Shown here one piece after another: positions 33,659 through 42,504 of a DNA stretch of 64,000 bases; the first letter of the stretch is position 1; every line of letters begins with the position of its first letter. The stretch is taken from NCBI GenBank assembly GCA_965226565.1, contig CBDDDI010000004.1, forward strand, positions 372,001 through 436,000. The letters are read 5' to 3'. The DNA is from SZUA-444 sp965226565 (GTDB lineage: Bacteria; Bacillota; Clostridia; Oscillospirales; Ruminococcaceae). Made by a program: the position numbers and the translations under genes. The notes under the pieces are model-generated. The model was not told the origin of the DNA, made no database searches, and worked only from the letters and a program-made list of their open reading frames with translations.

Positions 33659-34342
33659 ATGATAAAAAAAATATGGGGTAAAGCATTGGGGTGTATAACT
33701 TCAATAGCAATATCAGTTGGCATAATGTCTACTGTACCTGCATCAGCAACTGCGGCACAAGGAATTAAACTTCACGTTAAACCACATAGTAGTTGGTCAC
33801 AAATTCATATATGGGGTTGGGGAGATTATGAATCAGCTTCACAAGGTGAAAATAAAGTAACTCCAGGAGATCTTATGCAAGTTGATCCTGATAATGCTGG
33901 TTGGTACACATTCACCTATGCAAAAGGTAATATATTCTCATTTGTTTTTTCTGAAAAACGAAATGGTTCGCAAACAAAAAATATAGAAAATTTATCATCT
34001 GGTGAAGTTTGGATAACAATAGAAGATAAAGATCCAGCAACAAAATTTTTCAATTTCTCAACATCCAATGCAGCACCAGAAGGTTGGGTAGGAAACACTG
34101 GAACTGCTCCGAATGCTGCTGATGAAACAACTTCATCAGACCAACCTACATACTCTGTTGGTGATGAAACTGAAACAGATGCAGAAACAGTTAGTGCTGA
34201 TGAAACAAATCCTACTGCAGCTGATGGTGATACTTCAAATAGTGAGACTGGAGATTCATCTGTAATATTTATTGCATTAGCTATAATAGCTTTAATCGGA
34301 ACTGGAGTTACATTAACTGCAAGATATAAAGTTGATACTTAA
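33659..34342 (+). CDS. Secreted, membrane-anchored protein with a CBM26-like starch-binding module
   Basis: 227 residues. A signal peptide (about residues 1-32, ending VPASATA) is followed by a beta-rich module of about 95 residues: SWSQIHIWGWGDYESA, PGDLMQVDPDNAGWYTFTY, SQTKNIENLSSGEVWITI. This is the aromatic pattern of family 25/26 carbohydrate-binding modules, whose SQTxxL strand and tryptophans hold alpha-glucans. A Thr/Ser/Glu/Asp-rich linker follows, then a C-terminal helix preceded by SETGDSS and ending ARYKVDT, which looks like a degenerate sortase or anchor signal. No enzyme domain is present. ATG 33659 lies behind AGAAGGTG. The module call is by pattern and needs a profile search. 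Confidence 0.7.
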   Translation: MIKKIWGKALGCITSIAISVGIMSTVPASATAAQGIKLHVKPHSSWSQIHIWGWGDYESASQGENKVTPGDLMQVDPDNAGWYTFTYAKGNIFSFVFSEKRNGSQTKNIENLSSGEVWITIEDKDPATKFFNFSTSNAAPEGWVGNTGTAPNAADETTSSDQPTYSVGDETETDAETVSADETNPTAADGDTSNSETGDSSVIFIALAIIALIGTGVTLTARYKVDT

Positions 34343-34356
34343 AATTTTATAATACA

Positions 34357-34388
34357 CAAAGCCTTGATTAATCAAGGCTTTTTATTTT
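34357..34388 (+). terminator. Terminator of the surface protein gene
   Basis: A 12-base perfect palindromic stem (34357-34380) followed by TTATTTTT. Confidence 0.9.
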
Positions 34389-34660
34389 TGTCATATAATC
34401 AATAATAATAAAGTCTATATGTTTGTAACATATTATTTAATATTTTTTATTACCTATATTAATAATACTACAGATACAATTATTAATAAATTGTATATTT
34501 TTTTATATACTGACTATAATTATAACAGTATATTGTAAACAAACAAGGAAAAATAAGGTAAATAAAAATAGGGTTATTTTTTGTTAACTATTATAAATAA
34601 TTACTTTGTTAAAACTTATAAATTTAGTGTATTTACAAAAATAAAATGAATATATGCATT
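34389..34660. other. AT-rich intergenic stretch with two inverted repeats
   Basis: No gene seen. ATACAATT/AATTGTAT (34474-34496) is followed by a T-run and could be a weak plus-strand terminator. ATATACTG/CAGTATAT (34505-34533) has the look of a protein-binding site. Confidence 0.45.
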
Positions 34661-34664
34661 TTTC

Positions 34665-34693
34665 TTGACATTAAACACGAAGTTGAATACAAT
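34665..34693 (+). promoter_or_regulatory. Promoter of the SpoIID/LytB-like gene
   Basis: TTGACA (34665-34670), 17-base spacer, TACAAT (34688-34693). Confidence 0.75.
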
Positions 34694-34749
34694 GTAATTA
34701 GATAATCCACTGCAGTTAACATATTAATTCACGAAAGGTGTGAAGGCGT

Positions 34750-35934
34750 ATTAAACTCAAATTATCAATTATTTTATATACGTCTTTGTTTTTATTTTTT
34801 ATTGGTATATTTTCTAACATTTTTGTAGATAAGTGTAGTGATTATTCAAATTTTAAACCAAATAAAATGAAAGCAACAGGCGATATAATAGCAGAACCTA
34901 TTGTTGAAAATAACAATACCTCTCAAGAAGTAGTTAGTGTTAAAGCAACTTCTATTCCTTTAACAAGTAAGCAAACATCTAATACTTCTAAAATAGAGAC
35001 TGCTAAAAAACCTACAACTAAACCTGCAACTAAATCTCAAAAAAAATCAACTCCAAAACCAACTCCTAAATATACTAAACCTAAAAACAAGAGTTATGCT
35101 AACGAAACTTTCACTGTTTATGATTCAAGATCACGTAGATATGTAACATTAGATGGATTTACTTTGGTATGTCAAATAGTAAGAAACGAAGTTGGTTCGC
35201 ATTACACAAGTGGTTCAAAAAAAGGCCAAACTGTTTATGATAAAGAAACTATTAAAGCTCATGCAGTAGCAACCTTTACCTATTTGAAATACAGTAAAGC
35301 CAAAGGACAAAAGCCTTCCTTTTCACTAAAAAAAGACGTATCACAAAAAATAAAACAATATGTCAAAGAAGTTGATGGAAAAGCAATATATTATGACGGA
35401 AAATATATATGCGCTGTATATTGCACATCAGCAGCAGGAACTACTTTATCAAGTCACAATTCTTGGGGAAGTAATATACCATATTTAAAAAGTGTACCAA
35501 GCAAATATGACTATAAAGGAAAACAGTTTAAAGAGACTAAAGTTTTATCAAAAAATACAGTAAAGAACATTATTCAATCTAAAACAGGAATTTCAGTAAC
35601 AGGAGATCCTGCAAACTGGTTTAGTATAGCACAACGTGTAGACGGGAACTACGTTAAGCTAATAACTATATGTGGAAAATCTACTTATAAATCTGGTGGA
35701 AAAACCTATTCAATAACAGGAACTAGATTTAGAGAAAAAATAATGGGTGGATCAAATGTTTTTTCTCCAGCATTTGATATTTCATATAGAAACAATAAAT
35801 TCTACATTGTTTCATATGGATATGGACATGGAATTGGCATGCCTTCTGAAGGAGCAGAACTTTATGCTAGAAACGAAAATTGGAATTGGCAACAAATCCT
35901 AACGCATTATTACACAGGTGTATCGATTGGATAA
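34750..35934 (+). CDS. Exported SpoIID/LytB-like protein, apparent ATT start
   Basis: 394 residues if begun at ATT 34750. The leader KLKLSIILYTSLFLFFIGIF is a basic-then-hydrophobic signal anchor, followed by a Lys/Thr/Pro-rich linker (about residues 60-115) and a SpoIID domain (LDGFTLVCQIVRNEVGSHY with the glutamate proposed as catalytic, then ETIKAHAVATFTY and a final GYGHGIGMPSEGAELYA). SpoIID proteins are peptidoglycan lytic transglycosylases. The terminal motif is GHGxGMSQxGA in most members; here the SQ is altered to PSE. An in-frame TGA at 34741 and the site GAAAGGTG (34733-34740) leave ATT 34750 as the best start. TTG 34786 would cut off the basic end of the signal and has no ribosome binding site. 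No sporulation operon surrounds it. Confidence 0.8.
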   Translation: MKLKLSIILYTSLFLFFIGIFSNIFVDKCSDYSNFKPNKMKATGDIIAEPIVENNNTSQEVVSVKATSIPLTSKQTSNTSKIETAKKPTTKPATKSQKKSTPKPTPKYTKPKNKSYANETFTVYDSRSRRYVTLDGFTLVCQIVRNEVGSHYTSGSKKGQTVYDKETIKAHAVATFTYLKYSKAKGQKPSFSLKKDVSQKIKQYVKEVDGKAIYYDGKYICAVYCTSAAGTTLSSHNSWGSNIPYLKSVPSKYDYKGKQFKETKVLSKNTVKNIIQSKTGISVTGDPANWFSIAQRVDGNYVKLITICGKSTYKSGGKTYSITGTRFREKIMGGSNVFSPAFDISYRNNKFYIVSYGYGHGIGMPSEGAELYARNENWNWQQILTHYYTGVSIG

Positions 35935-36037
35935 ATACATTTGTAGTAAAAATTCTTCTTAGTATATAATATATTTTTTTGGCAAAATATAAAATTAAAT
36001 TTTATAGCAAAAAAATATATATATAAATACAAATTTC

Positions 36038-36063
36038 GACATAATATTTAAGAGATTTATGTC
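36038..36063 (+). promoter_or_regulatory. Inverted repeat before the small HTH gene
   Basis: GACATA (36038-36043) and TATGTC (36058-36063), each followed by an ATATT element. It is a possible autoregulatory site 30 bases upstream of the gene. Confidence 0.35.
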
Positions 36064-36091
36064 ATAATATTTTTTATGAGGTGATTAAATA

Positions 36092-36301
36092 ATGACAGTA
36101 AACGAACAGATCAAAATTCTATGCATTAGAAATGGAATTAGTCTTGCTGAACTTAGCAGAAAAATTCAGCTAACTCCACAGTCATTAAACGGTAAGATGA
36201 AAAGAGAAAAATTCACTGTTTATGATTTAGAAAAAATGTCTGAAGCAGTAGGATGTAAGTTTGAACGCCATTTTGTTCTACCAAATGGCGAAAAAATTTA
36301 G
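36092..36301 (+). CDS. Small XRE-type helix-turn-helix protein
   Basis: 69 residues that are almost only a Cro/C1 HTH: EQIKILCIRNGISLAELSRKIQLTPQSLNGKMKREKFTVYDLEKMSEAVGC, then FERHFVLPNGEKI. Proteins of this type regulate themselves or a neighbour. There is no obvious partner gene such as a toxin beside it. ATG 36092 follows TGAGGTGAT. Confidence 0.8.
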   Translation: MTVNEQIKILCIRNGISLAELSRKIQLTPQSLNGKMKREKFTVYDLEKMSEAVGCKFERHFVLPNGEKI

Positions 36302-36403
36302 CAGTACTTAATTATATCGCAACAACAACTATTAGATCCAGATTTCAATTTTAGTAAAAAAACTTTATCCTGTTGATATGTAAAAATTAGTTCGAACAAT
36401 AAT

Positions 36404-36436
36404 AAAAAGGAATACCGTGTCGGGGTATTCCTTTTT
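36404..36436. terminator. Bidirectional terminator between the HTH and Nudix genes
   Basis: 13-base arms (36404-36416 and 36424-36436) with A-run and T-run flanks. Confidence 0.9.
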
Positions 36437-36465
36437 ATTTATATAAATACAAATTAACTATTTAA

Positions 36466-37005
36466 TTATTTTATATTAAAGATTTTAGCTGTTTTTAAAA
36501 CAGCTATTTGAGTTTTAGCATCTTTTATTTCTCCAGTCATAACCATATCAAGTGCCTTCTCAAAAGGTATTTTCACAACATCCAAGAATTCATCATCATC
36601 CAGATTTTGATTTTTCATAGTAAGATTTTTTGCATAATACATATATATTTTTTCAGTAAGATAGCCTGTTGTTGGATACATAACTCCTAAATATTCAAAA
36701 ATCTCAGCTTCTGCTCCAGTCTCTTCACGAAGTTCTCTTTTTCCACAAACTTCATGATGTTCATTTAAATCAATTTTACCTGCTGGAATTTCCAAAATAG
36801 TATCTTCAAAAGGATATCTATACTGTTTCACAAATATTATCTCATTTTCATCAGTAATAGGAACAATACACACTCCACCATTATGATGAACTACTTCTCT
36901 TGTTGCAGTATTTCCATTTTCAAGTTCAATAATATCTTTTGTGACTTTAATAATTTTTCCATCGTAAATAAGTTCTGAGTTTAATTTCTTTTCATATAAA
37001 TGCAT
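36466..37005 (-). CDS. Nudix hydrolase, ADP-ribose pyrophosphatase type
   Basis: 179 residues. The Nudix box GKIDLNEHHEVCGKRELREETG fits Gx5Ex7REUxEExGU. It is preceded by VKQYRYPFEDTILEIPAGKI and followed by GVMYPTTGYLTEKIYMYYA, the pattern of ADP-ribose pyrophosphatases (NudF/YqkG). These remove free ADP-ribose. ATG 37005 is eight bases after AAAGGA; TTG 37011 is nearer but too close. Confidence 0.9.
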   Translation of the reverse strand: MHLYEKKLNSELIYDGKIIKVTKDIIELENGNTATREVVHHNGGVCIVPITDENEIIFVKQYRYPFEDTILEIPAGKIDLNEHHEVCGKRELREETGAEAEIFEYLGVMYPTTGYLTEKIYMYYAKNLTMKNQNLDDDEFLDVVKIPFEKALDMVMTGEIKDAKTQIAVLKTAKIFNIK

Positions 37006-37022
37006 ATACAAATTCCTTTCGA

Positions 37023-39395
37023 TTATTTATATTTTGTACTAATTATTTCGTAATTTTCATCATCAGATTTTTTTGAAACATATTTTATTCTTCTATTAAT
37101 AATCAAATATGTTGCTAATAAAATTATACTAAATAATGATATTATAAATCCTATTTTTAATCCTTGAGGAGAATATTTAAATACAATTTCAATATTTTCT
37201 CCAGCAGGACATAAAACTGCTGACAAACCATTATCAACTTTTTCTATTTTAACAGATTTACCATTTACAGTCGCTTTGAAACCTTTGTCATAAGGCACAC
37301 TAAAGAAAACTAAATTTTCACGATCTAAATTTATTTTAGAAACAAATCCTTTTCCATTAGTTTTAAAATAATGACAAGCATTTTCTTTTCTATCTAAACA
37401 GTCTTTTTCCAAAATATCTTTTGTATAATAATCAGTTAATTCATTTTCAGGAATAGGAGACAATACATTTTTATATTTTTCAATTTGCTTTTCATCTAAC
37501 AATAAAGCTTTCAACAACATTCCATCTCTAGAATAATTAGTCTTAAGCTCAAATTGTTCTTTTGTCATATAATAATCAAAAGTAAATCCTATTGGAATAT
37601 AATTTTTATTTTCATATACATCAAAATCATTTTGATTTCCTATATACTCAAAACCTTCCATTTCAAAAACTTCTTTTGATGGTTTGTTAAAATAATATTT
37701 GACTGACAACAAACTTCTAAGTGGAAATCTTTCTGTTTTTGGTCTTGATGCAACATCTCGACTTATATTCAAACCTTGATAAAACTCCATAATTGATGGT
37801 GAAACAACACTATGGAAAGTTCTTATTGAAGACTTTTTCCAAAACATTGGATAATTATCTTTTGCATAACTTATATCAATTCTATAAAAATCATCTTCTG
37901 GAAGATCAATTTTTGAGGCTCCATTTATTGCTTCACTTATATACTCAGATGACCTAGAATGTTGCAAAACTCCATACCATGTTACTGTTGCTGTACACAA
38001 AAAACATGCTACAATTGTTAATTTAAATGCAAGTTTTATTTGTCTTTTATTTCGTTTCACATAATATGCTATAATTATTAATAACACAGTTCCTATTACT
38101 GTTATACCAAATGTAACCCAAAAAAGTCCTTTATATTCTGGTAAAGATCCAAATTTTAATACTGATGTATCTTCATTTCTAGTAGGCAATATTGCTGCTA
38201 TTCCAAAGAATATCAACATTCCAACACATATTGGAACTCCTTTTTTCAAAGAAATTTTTGAACTATCCAAAGCATATGCTGTCATTGCACACATAATCAG
38301 TATCGGCATATAAAACCATCTTGCATAATAACTTGAATTAAAAGCATAAAAAGATGAATTCAAAATTGGTATAAAAGCAAAAATAATGCATACGATTGTA
38401 ACAGTTTTCATCCAATGCTTTTTCTTTTCTCTCATAAATGCAATTACTCCTGCCATTGAGAAAAGAGGCAAGTATCCTGCGATTGACGCCCATCTTGCGC
38501 TATTTGCTGAGAACAAATTTGATCTTGCTGGAACATCTGGTATCATAAAAAAGCTTTGAATAATACGTATAATCCTAAATTTATCATTATATATCAACAT
38601 ATCGTGTCCAAGCAATGAATCATCTACTCTTGGATTATTTATAACTGCAAAAAATGATGGTAACAAAATTATTGCGCTAACCATAACTCCTAATATTGAT
38701 TCTATCATCAATGAAACAAATTTCTTAAACGTTATATTGAAATCATCACTTCTACACCTACATATAAAGTATATTATCAAGAATGTAACTTGTCCCGTGA
38801 AAAAGAAATAATTTATCATTGAACAAATTGCTACTGTTACTGCAAAATACCCATGTTTATTATTTTGAACTTTTTCTTCAAGTGCAATAAGAAGTAATGG
38901 AAAGAATGCGACCACATCATGAAAATGGTTAAAAAAGATATTGTATAATTGAAATCCTGATAACGCATAAAGCATTGAACCAATTATACATGCATTTTTA
39001 TTTTTTACAAAACGCTTTATAAATAAATAGCTTGTTAATCCTGCCACTCCTGTTTTGATTGCTAGCAACCATGGAATTAAATAAACTACTACTGAATTTG
39101 GAAAAGGCAAGGTAAGCCAGAAAAAAGGACTCCCTAGCAAATAAAATGAATATGATCCTAGAAAATTCGTTCCTAGATCCGTTCCCCAATCCCATAACAC
39201 ACCACTTCTTACTAAATCATGTGCATGAAAATAAAAAGGTAACTGCTGAGAATTAAAATCTCCATAATATAAAAATATACCTTTATTAATTATTATTGCT
39301 GGCATTAACACTAACATCATAATTGCAAAAGGAATAAAAAACGCGTGAAAATATTTTTCTTTTTTATTAGTTAACATTCTAGGCAATTTTTTCAT
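37023..39395 (-). CDS. YfhO family polytopic membrane protein
   Basis: About 790 residues with a dozen or more membrane segments and a large extracytoplasmic C-terminal part (DLPEDDFYRIDISYAKDNYPMFW, then VFFSVPYDKGFKATVNGKSVKI), ending in one more helix. This matches the YfhO family, GT-C-like proteins linked to glycosylation of lipoteichoic acid or other surface polymers in Bacillus and Listeria. The early segment YYGDFNSQQLPFYFHAHDLV is typical. ATG 39395 or 39398 lies behind AAAGGTG. It ends 18 bases before the Nudix start; the two may share a transcript. Confidence 0.85.
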   Translation of the reverse strand: MKKLPRMLTNKKEKYFHAFFIPFAIMMLVLMPAIIINKGIFLYYGDFNSQQLPFYFHAHDLVRSGVLWDWGTDLGTNFLGSYSFYLLGSPFFWLTLPFPNSVVVYLIPWLLAIKTGVAGLTSYLFIKRFVKNKNACIIGSMLYALSGFQLYNIFFNHFHDVVAFFPLLLIALEEKVQNNKHGYFAVTVAICSMINYFFFTGQVTFLIIYFICRCRSDDFNITFKKFVSLMIESILGVMVSAIILLPSFFAVINNPRVDDSLLGHDMLIYNDKFRIIRIIQSFFMIPDVPARSNLFSANSARWASIAGYLPLFSMAGVIAFMREKKKHWMKTVTIVCIIFAFIPILNSSFYAFNSSYYARWFYMPILIMCAMTAYALDSSKISLKKGVPICVGMLIFFGIAAILPTRNEDTSVLKFGSLPEYKGLFWVTFGITVIGTVLLIIIAYYVKRNKRQIKLAFKLTIVACFLCTATVTWYGVLQHSRSSEYISEAINGASKIDLPEDDFYRIDISYAKDNYPMFWKKSSIRTFHSVVSPSIMEFYQGLNISRDVASRPKTERFPLRSLLSVKYYFNKPSKEVFEMEGFEYIGNQNDFDVYENKNYIPIGFTFDYYMTKEQFELKTNYSRDGMLLKALLLDEKQIEKYKNVLSPIPENELTDYYTKDILEKDCLDRKENACHYFKTNGKGFVSKINLDRENLVFFSVPYDKGFKATVNGKSVKIEKVDNGLSAVLCPAGENIEIVFKYSPQGLKIGFIISLFSIILLATYLIINRRIKYVSKKSDDENYEIISTKYK

Positions 39396-39586
39396 CATAT
39401 CACACCTTTTTATCATTATAAACTAGTTTTATTATAACATAATATATAAAAATTACAATATTAAAAAACAATTATTTTGTTGTTTGTTTTAAAAAATATC
39501 CATTTATAACATCTTTTTTTATCTATTTCTTTATATATTATTGACATAATGATAATATTCTTTGTTACTTTTGTTTATAAAAATAA

Positions 39587-39612
39587 AAAAACCACCTATA
39601 AAGGTGGTTTTT
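39587..39612 (-). terminator. Terminator of the orphan ATPase gene
   Basis: 11-base arms (39587-39597 and 39602-39612) with a four-base loop; T-rich on the minus strand. Confidence 0.9.
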
Positions 39613-39623
39613 AATTTCAATTA

Positions 39624-40748
39624 CTAATTAATTATTGCTTTTTCTGTTTCTTTGTCAAAAATGTGAATTCTATTTGGATCAATTGCAAGTACACATTCTT
39701 GTGCAGGTCTAGCATTTGAACGAGGTGAAACTCTTGCTGTCAAATTAATTCCTTCACATTCAAGATATAAATATGTTTCAGCTCCCATAAGCTCTGTTAC
39801 TTCAACTGTACAGTTTATTAAACCTGTTTTAGCATTTGATATAAACATATCTTCATCATGAAGTGCTTCTGGTCTTACTCCCAACACTATTTCACGATTT
39901 ACTAATGGTGTTAATGCTTTTTCATCAACTTTTCCTTCAGGAATTTCAACTGTATATTTCTTTTTATCTGATCCAAATTCTACTACAAATTTGTTTTCTA
40001 CTTTACGAAGAACTGAATCTATAAAGTTTATTTGTGGTGATCCAATGAATCCAGCAACAAATTGGTTTACAGGATTTTGATATAGATTTGTTGGTGAATC
40101 AATTTGTTGAATATATCCATCTTTCATTACACATATTCTATCACCCATTGTCATAGCTTCTGTTTGGTCATGTGTTACATATATAAATGTTGTTCCTAAT
40201 TTTTGGTGAAGTTTAGATATCTCTGTTCTCATTTGTGCACGAAGCTTAGCATCAAGATTTGATAAAGGCTCGTCCAATAAGAATACTTGAGGCTCACGCA
40301 CTATCGCACGTCCTAAAGCTACACGTTGTCTTTGTCCTCCTGACAAAGCTTTTGGCTTTCTATCTAAAAGATGTGTTATATCAAGAATTCTTGCAGCTTC
40401 TTCTACTTTTCGAACAATCTCTGCTTTTGGAGTTTTCTTAAGTTTTAAGCTGAATGCCATATTATCAAAAACTGTCATATGAGGATACAAAGCATAGTTT
40501 TGGAAAACCATTGCAATATCACGATTTTTTGCATCTACATCATTTACTAATCTATCTCCAATATATAGTGATCCTTCACTTATATCTTCAAGACCAGCTA
40601 TCATTCTTAATGTAGTTGATTTACCACAACCTGAAGGACCAACCAGTATTATAAATTCCTTATCTTGGATATCCATATTAAAATCTGAAACAGCAACTAC
40701 GCCACCTGGATACTTCTTATATATTTCTTTTAAAACTACGCTTGCCAT
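39624..40748 (-). CDS. Stand-alone sugar ABC ATPase (MsmX/UgpC family)
   Basis: 374 residues: GPSGCGKST, MVFQNYALYPHMT, LSGGQRQRVALGRAI, VFLLDEPLSNLDAKLR, VTHDQTEAMTMGD, and a C-terminal regulatory domain with GVRPEALHD. No binding protein or permease is adjacent and the gene has its own terminator. This is the pattern of multitask ATPases such as MsmX, which energise several oligosaccharide importers. It could also serve the xylan importer or others elsewhere. ATG 40748 follows AGGAGGAAAATA. Confidence 0.94.
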   Translation of the reverse strand: MASVVLKEIYKKYPGGVVAVSDFNMDIQDKEFIILVGPSGCGKSTTLRMIAGLEDISEGSLYIGDRLVNDVDAKNRDIAMVFQNYALYPHMTVFDNMAFSLKLKKTPKAEIVRKVEEAARILDITHLLDRKPKALSGGQRQRVALGRAIVREPQVFLLDEPLSNLDAKLRAQMRTEISKLHQKLGTTFIYVTHDQTEAMTMGDRICVMKDGYIQQIDSPTNLYQNPVNQFVAGFIGSPQINFIDSVLRKVENKFVVEFGSDKKKYTVEIPEGKVDEKALTPLVNREIVLGVRPEALHDEDMFISNAKTGLINCTVEVTELMGAETYLYLECEGINLTARVSPRSNARPAQECVLAIDPNRIHIFDKETEKAIIN

Positions 40749-40880
40749 ACTTATTTTCCTCCTAATTTTGTGGCTAATGTTAATTAGCTTTACTAATATG
40801 ATAACAAACTTATAACATACAAAACAAGAGGTTTTTTTACTAAACTTTTAAAAAATCCTTTATTTATTATGACGAACAAC

Positions 40881-41876
40881 CTAGTCGCAATCTGGTGTAA
40901 AAGCTACATTTATTAAAATTTTTTCGATGTTTTTGTACAAAATTTCTATACTCTCTCCAAGAGCCAATTTTGAGTCTAATTTGATTGATCCAATTTGAAC
41001 TCTCTTTAAGTACGTAACTTTATTTTCCAATTTCTCAAACATTTTTTTCACTTGGTGATACATTCCTTCATGTAATACTACATAACAACTCTTTGAATTT
41101 TTACCTTTATGGAATTCTGCCGGCAAACATTTTTCTCCAGTTTTTAATTGTATTCCATCTTTAAACTTTTGATCATAACTATCATCATATTCTTTTTCAA
41201 GTTCTACATAATAAACTTTTGAAACATGATGTTTTGGAGATAACATTCTATGTGCTAAATCTCCATCATCAGTTATTAAAACAAATCCTTCTGTATCTTT
41301 ATCAAGTCTGCCTGCTGGAAACAAGCCTTTTCTTTGCATACTTTTTGGCACAAGAGATAAAACCGTAGGTGATAGTCCATCCTTTGTAGAACAGACTACA
41401 CCTTTTGGTTTATTAAGCATAATATATATATTCTTTTTATACTCTATTGTCCTGCCATTAAACATTACTATATCAGTTTCTGGATTTATTTTATATTCAG
41501 CTTTTTTTACTACAACTCCATTTACCTTTACAAGACCTTTTTTTAAATATTGCTTAACTATAGTTCTTGTTACATCTGTGATTTGATTAGATATAAATTT
41601 ATCTATTCTTTCTGATTTATGGTGTTGTGAAGAAGAAGTCTGATGGTTTATCTGCGTTGGTTGGTGCACTTGTTGTTTCTGCGCTTGATTCGCTTGTTTC
41701 TGGTGCACTTGTTGTTTCTGCGCTTGATTCACTTGTTTCTGGTGCACTTGTTTCGCTGCTTGGTGCACTTGTTTCACTTGTTTCTGGTGCATTTGCTTCG
41801 CTGCTTGGTGCACTTGTTTCTGGTGAACTTGTTTCGGTGTTTGATTGTTCTGTTGCATTTGATATTTGATCTCCAT
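40881..41876 (-). CDS. RsuA-like pseudouridine synthase with repetitive Gln/Lys/His N-terminal extension
   Basis: The catalytic part (from SERIDKFISNQITDVTRTIV) has an S4 domain, then LFPAGRLDKDTEGFVLITDDG with the catalytic aspartate and GMYHQVKKMFEKL, as in RsuA/RluB/YtzG enzymes that make one rRNA pseudouridine. No ATG, GTG or TTG stands at the usual domain start. The frame stays open upstream for about 87 codons of QVHQKQ-type repeats that overlap, in another frame, the repeat tail of the DUF4830 gene. ATG 41876 has AAAGGA five bases upstream, so the extension may be translated (331 residues). GTG codons within the repeats, the last about 25 codons before the domain, are alternatives. Confidence 0.75.
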   Translation of the reverse strand: MEIKYQMQQNNQTPKQVHQKQVHQAAKQMHQKQVKQVHQAAKQVHQKQVNQAQKQQVHQKQANQAQKQQVHQPTQINHQTSSSQHHKSERIDKFISNQITDVTRTIVKQYLKKGLVKVNGVVVKKAEYKINPETDIVMFNGRTIEYKKNIYIMLNKPKGVVCSTKDGLSPTVLSLVPKSMQRKGLFPAGRLDKDTEGFVLITDDGDLAHRMLSPKHHVSKVYYVELEKEYDDSYDQKFKDGIQLKTGEKCLPAEFHKGKNSKSCYVVLHEGMYHQVKKMFEKLENKVTYLKRVQIGSIKLDSKLALGESIEILYKNIEKILINVAFTPDCD

Positions 41877-42357
41877 CTTTATCCTTTATTTGTTTTACAT
41901 CTACTGGCATCAAACCATGCATGAAACCATCTTTTTCAGTAGAGCTTACATCTCCACCTACTAAAATAGTGTCACATATTATTAGATGTACAACAACATT
42001 CTTTGGTTTATCAGGATAATTATACACTTCATATTCATAAATTTCAACTTCTTTGCCTTTAATTTTACTTATATCAAAGCCTTGCTCTTTTTGTAATTTA
42101 TTATAAACATTATACACAGCGTTAAATTTTGATGGAACTTTCACTACTCTGCAATCTTTTTCTGTATCAGATACTTCCCATCCTACTTGTTCTAAAAAAG
42201 ATACTCTATCTGTATTGTTTTCTAACTTATATTTACTACCTACACCTTTGCTACCTCTTCCGGTTGCCCACACAACTACAAGTATTATTATTGCAATAGC
42301 TATTATTATAAAAGCAATCGGATTAGGTTTTTTCAGCTTTACTGTTTTTACAAACAT
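41617..42357 (-). CDS. DUF4830-type membrane-anchored protein with Ser/Thr/Glu/Pro/Ala repeat tail
   Basis: 246 residues: one N-terminal membrane segment (IAFIIIAIAIIILVVVWATG), then a globular domain of about 115 residues (NNTDRVSFLEQVGWEVSDTEK, VYNVYNKLQKEQGFDISKIKG, LVGGDVSSTEKDGFMHGLMPV) that I recognise as DUF4830, function unknown. A low-complexity tail of ETSAPSSE / ETSESSAETTSAP repeats ends the protein outside the membrane. The tail DNA is a tandem repeat and overlaps the next gene by up to 260 bases. ATG 42357 lies behind AGAGGAA. Confidence 0.8.
   Translation of the reverse strand: MFVKTVKLKKPNPIAFIIIAIAIIILVVVWATGRGSKGVGSKYKLENNTDRVSFLEQVGWEVSDTEKDCRVVKVPSKFNAVYNVYNKLQKEQGFDISKIKGKEVEIYEYEVYNYPDKPKNVVVHLIICDTILVGGDVSSTEKDGFMHGLMPVDVKQIKDKDGDQISNATEQSNTETSSPETSAPSSEANAPETSETSAPSSETSAPETSESSAETTSAPETSESSAETTSAPTNADKPSDFFFTTP
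41655..41860. repeat. Tandem repeat region shared by two genes
   Basis: Related blocks such as CTTGTTTCTGGTGCACTTGT recur on the plus strand, including two near-exact copies of a 39-base unit starting near 41692 and 41731. All units are multiples of three, so copy changes keep both minus-strand frames open. Confidence 0.85.
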
Positions 42358-42504
42358 ATCAATTCCTCTTTTCATAGATTTTTATTAATCTATATGATAA
42401 GAATAAGAAGATAATGACAAGCAGAACAAACTTATAATTTAAAAAAATGAAGAACTTTTCGACAAGAAAAGCTCCTCATTATTTGATTTTGTTAAATTTT
42501 TTAG

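Noticed and set aside
41627..41924. Two open frames on the plus strand opposite the repeat region
   Set aside because: They are open only because the tandem repeat lacks stops in several frames; no start signals, and the products are Leu/Val/Ser repeats.
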